This document shows, in pieces, positions 1 through 5,409 of a stretch of DNA of 5,409 nucleotides. The notes under the pieces were generated by a model. The model was not told the origin of the DNA. It did no database searches and saw only the letters and a list, made by a program, of their open reading frames with translations. How positions within the stretch are numbered: the stretch's first letter is position 1; each line of letters begins with the position of its first letter. The stretch is from NCBI GenBank assembly GCA_905372345.1, contig CAJPPE010000137.1:1-5409 (forward strand). The letters are read 5' to 3'. The stretch comes from an uncultured Treponema sp. (lineage in GTDB: Bacteria > Spirochaetota > Spirochaetia > Treponematales > Treponemataceae). The position numbers and the translations under genes were made by a program.

Positions 1-879
1 ATTTTTAAAAATAGAATCCAAAGTTTCAAGGTAGAGCCTTCTCCTAGTAATATCGGGAGCTTTTACATATTCGGCATAAACGGCGTTAAAACGGGCAACA
101 TCTCCGTTTGCCTTGTTTATTCTTTCGGAAGCATAGCCCCTCGCTTCTTCAATCATTTTTTGAGCCTCACCCTTTGCCTTAGGAATCTCTTTATTGTAGG
201 CTTCCTTTCCCTCGTTTATGAGCCTATTCATATCTTGAATAGCTATGTTTACATCCTCAAAGGCAGCTTGCACTTCATAGGGTGGAACAATATTTTGTAA
301 TTGCACCGACGAAACGGAAATCCCAAGCCCCATCTGCTTATATTTTTCATTCATTTTTTCTTGTGCTAAAACGGCAATACTGTCACGATCCAAGCTGATT
401 ATATCCATGATAGCCCTGTCGCCTACCAAGCTGTTGACAACGGATTTTGAAATATCTCTGACGGTTTTATTTCTTTGTTCTTCGTCGACATTAAAAAGCC
501 AAGCCTTAGGATCCATTATTTTATACTGAATAACCCATTCAACATTTATGATGTTTAGGTCTCCCGTAAGCATCGAGGACTCATTAAGCATGGAATTTTG
601 ATATTCGCTCCTTTCTCCTGCCTTGGAAGTTCTAAAACCGAATTCTTCCTTTTGAACGGTCTTAACCGGAACCTTATAAACCTGATCTACAAAGGGAATT
701 ACAAAATTAAGCCCCGAATCAAGGGTTTTTGTATATTTACCGAAACGGGTAACAACTCCGTTATCTGTTGTAGGAATAACCTTTATTCCCGAAAAAGCTA
801 TAAGAGCAATTACGATAAGCATTATTACCGTGCGTAAAGCTCCTAACATCTTTGAAGGATCAACCTTTTTTTGCTTCAT
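1..879 (-). CDS. hflK: FtsH protease modulator HflK, partial (3' end beyond window)
   Basis: This is a membrane-anchored SPFH/band-7 protein. In characterised bacteria HflK pairs with HflC in a large assembly around the FtsH protease and restrains its attack on membrane proteins. 293 residues are visible. A short basic N-terminus (MKQKKVDPSK) is followed by one membrane segment at about 16-34, the SPFH domain at about 35-200, and a long charged helix from about 205. HflK hallmarks are MLTGDLNI (103-110), VPPYEVQAAFEDV (198-210), a GEAQKMIEEARGYA stretch (237-250), and the DVARF...APDITRRRLYLET region (260-286), which separate it from HflC. The start at 879 is chosen because GGAGG sits 5 nt upstream. 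An in-frame ATG at 891 overlaps that SD. Compared with E. coli HflK, the Gly/Pro-rich cytoplasmic N-terminal extension is missing. hflC probably follows off the left edge. The gene begins 47 nt after nrdD with no terminator between. Confidence 0.93.
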   Translation of the reverse strand, partial: MKQKKVDPSKMLGALRTVIMLIVIALIAFSGIKVIPTTDNGVVTRFGKYTKTLDSGLNFVIPFVDQVYKVPVKTVQKEEFGFRTSKAGERSEYQNSMLNESSMLTGDLNIINVEWVIQYKIMDPKAWLFNVDEEQRNKTVRDISKSVVNSLVGDRAIMDIISLDRDSIAVLAQEKMNEKYKQMGLGISVSSVQLQNIVPPYEVQAAFEDVNIAIQDMNRLINEGKEAYNKEIPKAKGEAQKMIEEARGYASERINKANGDVARFNAVYAEYVKAPDITRRRLYLETLDSIFKN

Positions 880-884
880 TTTTT

Positions 885-889
885 CCTCC
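885..889 (-). promoter_or_regulatory. Ribosome binding site of hflK
   Basis: GGAGG ends 5 nt before the ATG at 879, an ideal spacing. The SD overlaps a second in-frame ATG at 891, which itself has no SD upstream. It therefore fixes the start of hflK at 879 rather than four codons earlier. Confidence 0.75.
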
Positions 890-926
890 ATGAAGAATTT
901 ATTTTTTTTGTGCCAATCTAAAAACC

Positions 927-3053
927 TTAAATTTTAGAAGAAACACTCAAGACCTCGGCCCTTTCTTTTTCAAGCTCGGCCAGTTTTAGTTCAAGTTTTG
1001 CCTGTTTTTCACGCTTGCAATAAGGGCACTCAAAATGCTCGCCCTCAAGATAGCCATGAACAGGACATATCGAAAACGTCGGTGAAATCGAAAAATAGGG
1101 AATACGGTAATTGTTTGCAACAGCCTTAACCAAATCCCTGCAAGATTCCCAATCCTTGATGGCCTCGCCCAAGAATATGTGAAAAACCGTGCCGCCCGTA
1201 TACTTACGCTGTAAACTTTCTTGATGATCCAAGGCTTCAAAAACATCGGTAGTATAGGCAACGGGAAGCTGGCTTGAGTTGGTGTAATAAGGCTCGGCAT
1301 CTCCCGAACTTATTATATCGGGGAACTGATTTTTATCGTGGCGAGCCAGTCTGTAAGAAGTACTTTCAGCCGGAGTTGCTTCAAGATTGAATAAGCTGCC
1401 GGTTTCTTCTTGGAAGTCGGCAAGACGGTTTCTCATATAGGTTAAGACCTTTTCGGCAAAGGCCTTTCCCCTAGGGCTTACAATATCCTCACCTAAAAAG
1501 TTTAGGCAGGACTCGTTCATACCGCAAATTCCTATAGTCGAAAAGTGATTGTTTAAATGATGTAAATACCTCTTTGTATAGGGGAAAAGGCCGCCCTCCA
1601 AGAGCTTTTCGATTACCTTCCTCTTCATCTCAAGACTTTGCTTTGCTATGTCCATGAGGTAGTCCAAGCGGTCAAAGTAGTCCTTTTCGGTTTTTGATAG
1701 GTAGCCGATTTGAGGCATGTTTATCGTAACTACCCCTATGGAGCCTGTAAACTCATCGGAGCCGAAAAGGCCGCCTCCCCTTTTACGCAATTCTCTTTTA
1801 TCGAGTTGAAGACGGCAGCACATGGAACGTACATCCCCCGGATTTAGGTCGGAATTTATAAAGTTTTGAAAATAAGGCGTACCGTATCGGGCTGTCATCT
1901 CAAAAAGCAGTTTTGCATTCGGACTTGTCCAGTCAAAATCGGAGGTTATATTGTACGTGGGAATGGGATATTGAAAGCCTCGTCCTGCGGCATCTCCTTC
2001 AAGCATAAGTTCAATAAAGAGCTTATTTATCATATCCATTTCTTTTTGACAGTCGCCGTAGTTAAAATCCTGTGCTTCGCCCCCGACAACAGCCTTTTGG
2101 TTTGCAAGGTCGGGCGGGCATACCCAGTCCAAGGTTATATTCGTAAAGGGAGCCTGAGAACCCCAGCGGCTGGGAGTGTTTACACCGTAAACGAAGCTTT
2201 GAAGACATTGTTTTACGCTTGCCTCACTCATATTATCCTTTTTTACAAAGGGAGCCAAATATGTGTCAAAGGAGCTGAAGGCTTGAGCTCCGGCCCACTC
2301 GTTCTGCATAATACCTAAAAAGTTGACTATCTGCTGAATAAGTGTCGATAAATGCTTGGGAGGCTTTGAGGTAATCTTATCGGGAACCCCGCCCAAACCT
2401 TCGTGAATAAGCTGCCTAAGGGACCAGCCTGCACAATAACCTGAAAACATTGAAAGGTCATGAATATGAAAGGCTGCCGTTATATGGGCTTCGGCAATAG
2501 CCGGTGTATAAATATTTTTAAGCCAATAGTTTGCCGTAATAGTACCTGAGTTATGAAGAATAAGGCCGCCTAAAGAAAAGTTTACATTGGCATTTTCTTT
2601 TACACGCCAGTCGGATTGGCTTAAATAGCCGTCCATGGTGCTGTTTATATTCAGCATAAGGCTTTCCGCATCCCGTACGGCCTCCCTCTTGGCCCTGTAA
2701 AGGATATAGGCTTTTGCAAGACTGGCTTCCTTTTGTTCAATTAAAACAAGCTCTACAATATCTTGAATTTCTTCTATTGCCGGAATAGAATGAGCATAGC
2801 GGGATGCCATAATATTTTTAAGTTTTTCTTCTACCTTGTCCGTTAGAAACGCAGCCTTTTCATCGTTGGGGCTGCCTTCAACTGCGGTTATAGCCTTATT
2901 GATAGCTTTTTCTATTTTTTTACGATTATAAGCCTCAATTTCTCCTGAACGCTTTACTACCGAGCGCAATATTTCAGGCTTTGCCTTCTCCATAGTCCCT
3001 AAAAAGGACTTCCATTCAGGAAAAACCGTTTGATTTGTAGTTTTTTCCTCCAT
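927..3053 (-). CDS. nrdD: Anaerobic ribonucleoside-triphosphate reductase (class III RNR), lacking the glycyl-radical segment
   Basis: This catalytic subunit reduces ribonucleotides to deoxyribonucleotides in the cytoplasm without oxygen. It has 708 residues. The N-terminal ATP-cone (about 31-125, starting VVKRSGEIEAYNRKKI) is the allosteric activity site. The barrel carries GYCAGWSLRQL with C207, NTPSRWGSQAPFTNITLDW (292-310), RSMCCRLQLDKRELRKRGGG with C412/C413 (409-428), IGICGMNESCLNFLG (507-521), NLEATPAESTSYRLAR (556-571) and YYTNSSQLPV (589-598). One of C412/C413 is the likely thiyl-radical position by family analogy. A zinc site follows: C663, H666, C676, C679. Family members normally continue with a short segment holding the radical glycine (R-V-x-G-Y type). 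Here the protein ends after a charged helix (681-708) with no glycine. Frameshift does not explain this, as neither other frame encodes the motif. GGGAGG lies 11 nt before the ATG, slightly far. The gene follows nrdR by 33 nt, so it is probably co-transcribed and NrdR-controlled. No nrdG activase is visible. Confidence 0.93.
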   Translation of the reverse strand: MEEKTTNQTVFPEWKSFLGTMEKAKPEILRSVVKRSGEIEAYNRKKIEKAINKAITAVEGSPNDEKAAFLTDKVEEKLKNIMASRYAHSIPAIEEIQDIVELVLIEQKEASLAKAYILYRAKREAVRDAESLMLNINSTMDGYLSQSDWRVKENANVNFSLGGLILHNSGTITANYWLKNIYTPAIAEAHITAAFHIHDLSMFSGYCAGWSLRQLIHEGLGGVPDKITSKPPKHLSTLIQQIVNFLGIMQNEWAGAQAFSSFDTYLAPFVKKDNMSEASVKQCLQSFVYGVNTPSRWGSQAPFTNITLDWVCPPDLANQKAVVGGEAQDFNYGDCQKEMDMINKLFIELMLEGDAAGRGFQYPIPTYNITSDFDWTSPNAKLLFEMTARYGTPYFQNFINSDLNPGDVRSMCCRLQLDKRELRKRGGGLFGSDEFTGSIGVVTINMPQIGYLSKTEKDYFDRLDYLMDIAKQSLEMKRKVIEKLLEGGLFPYTKRYLHHLNNHFSTIGICGMNESCLNFLGEDIVSPRGKAFAEKVLTYMRNRLADFQEETGSLFNLEATPAESTSYRLARHDKNQFPDIISSGDAEPYYTNSSQLPVAYTTDVFEALDHQESLQRKYTGGTVFHIFLGEAIKDWESCRDLVKAVANNYRIPYFSISPTFSICPVHGYLEGEHFECPYCKREKQAKLELKLAELEKERAEVLSVSSKI

Positions 3054-3064
3054 AACTTTTCATA

Positions 3065-3070
3065 CCTCCC
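3065..3070 (-). promoter_or_regulatory. Ribosome binding site of nrdD
   Basis: GGGAGG lies in the 33-nt gap between nrdR and nrdD. It is 11 nt from the nrdD ATG at 3053, longer than the usual 5-9 nt. A different ATG at 3063 lies only 1 nt downstream of it, too close to be used efficiently. That ATG is out of frame and opens just 15 codons. The start at 3053 stays the best choice, because the next in-frame ATG is codon 21. Confidence 0.55.
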
Positions 3071-3086
3071 AATTTATTTACATCAT

Positions 3087-3542
3087 TTATTTTCTGACTT
3101 TTTTTACCTCGTTTACAAATTCATCCAAATTGCTGAACTGTTTATAAACGGATGCAAAGCGGATATATGCCACCTTGTCTATTGAATATAAATGAGATAG
3201 AACCATCTCGCCCAAAGCAGTAGTTTCTATTTCTTTGTTAAGACCGGAACTTAAAATAGCCTGATCTTCAATTTCAGTAACAATATTTTCTATACTGTTT
3301 AAGGAAACAGGCCGCTTTTCAAGGGCCCGCTCGATACCTTTTTCAAGCTTTTTTCGGTCAAAGGGCTCCCTGCGGCCGTCCTTTTTGATAACCATAAAGG
3401 GTTTTTCTTCAATATGCTCATAACTTGTAAAGCGGTAACCGCAGGCAATACACTCCCGTCTCCTTCGGATACAATCCCCTTGAGCCAGAGTTCTTGATTC
3501 CATAACCTTATCATCGCAGCTTCCGCAATGCGGACATCTCAT
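3087..3542 (-). CDS. nrdR: Transcriptional repressor NrdR
   Basis: NrdR senses adenine nucleotides through an ATP-cone and represses RNR genes by binding NrdR boxes. This copy has 151 residues, the usual family length. The zinc ribbon is at 1-41, with ligands C3, C6 (CPHC) and C31, C34 (CIAC), the basic stretch IRRRREC (25-31), and the signature GYRFTSYE (35-42). The ATP-cone spans about 49-139 (PFMVIKKDGRREPFDRKKLEKGI onward). The ATG at 3542 gives the MRCP N-terminus that is nearly universal in this family. It has no good SD of its own: the strong GGGAGG upstream is 38 nt away and instead serves a 9-codon reading frame that ends 3 nt before this ATG. A promoter overlapped by an NrdR box lies just upstream, which implies autoregulation. 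nrdD follows 33 nt downstream, the expected target. Confidence 0.96.
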   Translation of the reverse strand: MRCPHCGSCDDKVMESRTLAQGDCIRRRRECIACGYRFTSYEHIEEKPFMVIKKDGRREPFDRKKLEKGIERALEKRPVSLNSIENIVTEIEDQAILSSGLNKEIETTALGEMVLSHLYSIDKVAYIRFASVYKQFSNLDEFVNEVKKVRK

Positions 3543-3545
3543 ATT

Positions 3546-3575
3546 TTACTTGCAGGACACCTTAAAAGCCGGCAT
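3546..3575 (-). CDS. Possible 9-codon leader peptide upstream of nrdR
   Basis: The ATG at 3575 opens a tiny frame, MPAFKVSCK, closed by TAA at 3548-3546. A strong SD (GGGAGG, 3586-3581) sits 5 nt before the ATG, better placed than anything in front of nrdR. The stop is 3 nt from the nrdR ATG and in the same reading frame, so ribosomes ending here could re-initiate on nrdR. It resembles no known attenuator: there is no run of one amino acid and no terminator hairpin. The frame is too short for codon statistics to help, so chance remains possible. Confidence 0.35.
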   Translation of the reverse strand: MPAFKVSCK

Positions 3576-3580
3576 CCTTC

Positions 3581-3586
3581 CCTCCC
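3581..3586 (-). promoter_or_regulatory. Strong SD in the nrdR leader
   Basis: GGGAGG is followed by GAAGG and then the ATG at 3575. The spacing is ideal for the 9-codon leader frame. It is 38 nt from the nrdR start, too far to serve nrdR directly. This is the main reason to suspect translational coupling. Confidence 0.5.
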
Positions 3587-3594
3587 AAAAATAG

Positions 3595-3610
3595 CGTATC
3601 TGAATATACG
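3595..3610 (-). promoter_or_regulatory. Dyad near the nrdR transcription start, possible degenerate second operator
   Basis: CGTAT and ATACG form a perfect 5-bp inverted repeat around a 6-nt centre (CTGAAT on the plus strand). It covers the predicted transcription start (about 3608). Its centre is 28 bp from that of the strong NrdR box. NrdR boxes usually occur as pairs about three helical turns apart (31-32 bp), so the position is close but not standard, and the sequence matches the NrdR consensus poorly. It may be a weak second half of the operator or simply chance. Confidence 0.25.
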
Positions 3611-3614
3611 GTAC

Positions 3615-3643
3615 AGAATATCACACTATATATAGCGTGTCAA
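3615..3643 (-). promoter_or_regulatory. Sigma-70-type promoter for nrdR-nrdD
   Basis: On the minus strand a perfect -35 TTGACA (3643-3638) is separated by exactly 17 bp from a -10 TATTCT (3620-3615, 4 of 6 consensus). Transcription would start near 3608 and give a short leader. The -35 begins only 12 nt after the stop codon of the upstream ATPase gene. The NrdR box fills the spacer, so bound NrdR would exclude RNA polymerase. Confidence 0.8.
3623..3638 (-). promoter_or_regulatory. NrdR box (operator)
   Basis: The plus strand reads acaCTATATATAGcgt. It matches the known NrdR-box consensus acaCwAtATaTwGtgt at 15 of 16 positions, differing only at 3636. The palindrome occupies the -35/-10 spacer of the nrdR promoter, a typical repressor position. 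Together with the nrdR and nrdD genes downstream, this supports negative autoregulation and NrdR control of the anaerobic reductase. Confidence 0.88.
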
Positions 3644-3655
3644 GCCGATATTAAA

Positions 3656-5409
3656 TTATTTTTCGCCTAAAAGCTGTTTTATTTCGAAAATTTCCGAAGA
3701 CATCGCTGAGCGCTGCATAGACTGATATTTTTTCGGAACCATCTCCTTGCTTGTACACTCGATTGCAGCAACCAAATTTTGCAGTTCTATCTCATAAGGA
3801 TAAGAAGGCGGAATAAAATCGGCTATAGTTTCTTCCAAGTCTTTTTGTATAATCATTGCCCTGCCTTCTACGGTCGCGTTCATCTTAGCACGCACCAATA
3901 TGGCTTCTATATCCGCACCGGACACATCGAATTTAATCTTTTTTATTATCGAATTTAAATTTACATCATGAAGCTTTATGCGAAGCTTCCTTTGAAGGGT
4001 TTCAAAAAGGTCGATCCTTTCGGCATCGGTTTCGGGGTAAAAAAGAGCCAAATGTTCTTCAGCCCTGCCCTGCCTTTTTAAGTCGACGGGAATCAAATCG
4101 GGGCGGCAGGTAATCAAAAACCAGATTATCTTTCCCCTGTAAGCCGTGTTTCCCATAAAATTTGCTATCTGTGCAAAAACCCTGCTTGAAGTACCGGACA
4201 CATCGTTCGCGGTACGGTTTCCGAGCACAACATCGGCCTCATCTATCATAACCGCCACAGGCGACATAGCCCTCAAAATATTCAGCACTTTTTCAAGATT
4301 CGATTCGGTAGCCCCCTGCCATTGAGAGCGGAAATTTCGTAAACGCACCATAGGAATACCTATTTCGCCCGCAAAGGCCGACACTATAAAGGTCTTTCCC
4401 GTTCCTATTGGGCCGGAAATAAGATAGCCCATAGGAAGGACATCGGTTCGGGCAGCCTTTAAAGCCTTTGCCGCAATTTTAAAGCGTTTTTTTACAAAGT
4501 CATGGCCTGAAACAAGGGAGAGGTCATAATCCGTATCTATAAATTCCAAAAGGCCGCCGGCTTCATTTTCGATAATTTCCCTTTTTTTGGTTGCCAAATA
4601 ATCCAAACTTATAGGCTTGTCGTCCTGATAAGACTCTCCTACAAGCTGATAGAGATTTAATAGGTTTAAGCCGGAGGTTAAAGCGCCCATTCTTTCAGGG
4701 CTCAAGCCCCTCTCAGCTAAAAGGATTTCCTCGGTACGTCTTAAATGTTCTAAAAAATTAACCCTTACGGCAGCATCAGGCAGGGGAATACGTACCTTTA
4801 TTGTAGAAGGAGAAGCTGTAAGACGGGGATTTAGGTCTGTCAGGTTTTCGGTAAGCATTATTATCGAAATATCCTCCCTAGTAAATGAGGGCTCATGGGA
4901 CCATCTGTTTAGGGTAACAAGGCAGTACCTATCGGTTTCATCCAAATTTCCAATCTCATCGGCAGGAATTATGGTTTCGGCATAATCTATGATGAGAACA
5001 ATCCTCAAATTCTTGCCGAAATTTAGAACAAAATACCTTTCAAGGTAAGAAAAAGCCTCTTCAGGGTCGCGTGATAAAAAATTTTCGGGAGGTACATCGG
5101 GATAAGTTCTGTGCATTGTTTCAAGATAAGCTCTTTCCATATCGGAAGTACAAAAAGAAATACCTCCCGACTTATCGTAGTACACTATTATATCCTGATT
5201 TCCAAACAAAACTTCGGAAATATAGTCTCGTATTTTTACAAATAAAAAGTTATGCCCGTACTCGGTTATTTGATGGGGTAAAAAATCCCTTATATTTCCA
5301 TGCACAAAGTAAAGGTTTGCCGTTTTTGAGCAATATTTTCTGGAAAGCTCCTGCGCCCATTCCGGCAAAATATCTATATAGGCACTATTTTCTTTAATCA
5401 GCTGTTTTC
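3656..5409 (-). CDS. AAA+ ATPase of unknown substrate, partial (5' end beyond window)
   Basis: This is a cytoplasmic AAA+ ATPase without a visible signal peptide or membrane segment. Residue numbers count from a TTG at 5368. The C-terminal module is a complete classical AAA domain: Walker A GPIGTGKT (319-326), pore-loop-like SQWQGATESN (348-357, aromatic W350), Walker B VAVMIDEAD (371-379), the second region of homology TCRPDLIPVDLKRQGR (420-435) with likely arginine fingers R432/R435, and a lid with sensor-2 motif VSGADIEAI (482-490). The N-terminal half (about 15-280) looks like a degenerate ATPase domain. It has no Walker A, but IVLIIDYAE (123-131) resembles Walker B and IPLPDAAVRVNFL (194-206) resembles the end of an AAA large domain. 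No protease or other effector domain is fused, so an unfoldase or remodelling role is inferred. The frame stays open to the window edge (KQLIKENSAYIDI precedes the TTG) and the TTG lacks an SD, so the true start is probably off-window. No terminator follows the gene. Confidence 0.82.
   Translation of the reverse strand, partial: KQLIKENSAYIDILPEWAQELSRKYCSKTANLYFVHGNIRDFLPHQITEYGHNFLFVKIRDYISEVLFGNQDIIVYYDKSGGISFCTSDMERAYLETMHRTYPDVPPENFLSRDPEEAFSYLERYFVLNFGKNLRIVLIIDYAETIIPADEIGNLDETDRYCLVTLNRWSHEPSFTREDISIIMLTENLTDLNPRLTASPSTIKVRIPLPDAAVRVNFLEHLRRTEEILLAERGLSPERMGALTSGLNLLNLYQLVGESYQDDKPISLDYLATKKREIIENEAGGLLEFIDTDYDLSLVSGHDFVKKRFKIAAKALKAARTDVLPMGYLISGPIGTGKTFIVSAFAGEIGIPMVRLRNFRSQWQGATESNLEKVLNILRAMSPVAVMIDEADVVLGNRTANDVSGTSSRVFAQIANFMGNTAYRGKIIWFLITCRPDLIPVDLKRQGRAEEHLALFYPETDAERIDLFETLQRKLRIKLHDVNLNSIIKKIKFDVSGADIEAILVRAKMNATVEGRAMIIQKDLEETIADFIPPSYPYEIELQNLVAAIECTSKEMVPKKYQSMQRSAMSSEIFEIKQLLGEK

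Noticed and set aside
598..837. Plus-strand open frame of 79 codons
   Set aside because: It is antisense to the well-conserved hflK sequence, has no SD and resembles no protein family.
880..926. A separate promoter for hflK in the nrdD-hflK gap
   Set aside because: TTGGCA and TAAATT-like hexamers occur in the A-rich gap, but no pair with proper spacing and quality could be made.
986..1300. Minus-strand open frame of 104 codons inside nrdD
   Set aside because: It is a shifted-frame shadow of the nrdD C-terminus. I checked it for a glycyl-radical motif that could be reached by frameshift and found none.
1866..2318. Plus-strand open frame of 150 codons
   Set aside because: It is antisense to the most conserved part of nrdD and has no recognisable domain.
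3299..3514. Minus-strand open frame of 71 codons inside nrdR
   Set aside because: It is a shifted-frame shadow of nrdR, whose own frame has all the family motifs.
3543..3655. Intrinsic terminator between the ATPase gene and nrdR
   Set aside because: The only strong palindrome is the NrdR box, which is AT-rich, lies in the promoter and is not followed by a T-run.
5366..5368. TTG as the start codon of the AAA+ ATPase
   Set aside because: There is no SD before it and the frame remains open with plausible protein sequence to the window edge, so the gene is better treated as 5'-truncated.
5071..5397. Plus-strand open frame of 108 codons
   Set aside because: It is antisense to the AAA+ ATPase coding sequence and has no family resemblance.

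Overview
All four genes lie on the minus strand, so the window is read from right to left. The sequence looks bacterial, with roughly 40% GC and AT-rich spacers. The combination of an AAA+ ATPase, NrdR, a class III ribonucleotide reductase (RNR) and HflK suggests an anaerobic or microaerophilic bacterium. My best guess is a spirochaete of the Treponema type, from general codon and protein character. That is inference, not a database match.

Layout in transcription order:
(1) 5409-3656: an AAA+ ATPase of unknown substrate, cut at its 5' end by the window edge. It has a degenerate N-terminal ATPase-like half and an intact C-terminal AAA module.
(2) 3655-3543: a 113-bp spacer with a clear regulatory block. 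It holds a -35 TTGACA, a 17-bp spacer containing a 15/16 match to the NrdR box, a -10 TATTCT, a weaker dyad near the predicted transcription start, and a strong Shine-Dalgarno (SD) sequence leading into a 9-codon upstream reading frame.
(3) 3542-3087: nrdR, the zinc-ribbon/ATP-cone repressor of RNR genes.
(4) 3053-927: nrdD, an anaerobic ribonucleoside-triphosphate reductase.
(5) 879-1: hflK, a membrane SPFH protein that modulates the FtsH protease, cut at its 3' end by the window edge.
The gaps nrdR-nrdD (33 nt) and nrdD-hflK (47 nt) show no terminator, so nrdR-nrdD, possibly with hflK, is probably one transcript. NrdR would then repress both itself and the reductase when dATP/ATP status is high.

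The most striking observation is the C-terminus of NrdD. The protein keeps the ATP-cone, the catalytic barrel cysteines and the C-terminal zinc site. It then ends in a 29-residue charged helix without a single glycine. The usual glycyl-radical segment (R-V-x-G-Y type) is absent in all frames before the next gene, and no nrdG activase is adjacent. Either the radical glycine sits on a separate small protein elsewhere in the genome, or this enzyme works differently from standard class III reductases. No mobile elements, CRISPR arrays, tRNA or rRNA genes were seen, and no intergenic stretch exceeds 300 bases.
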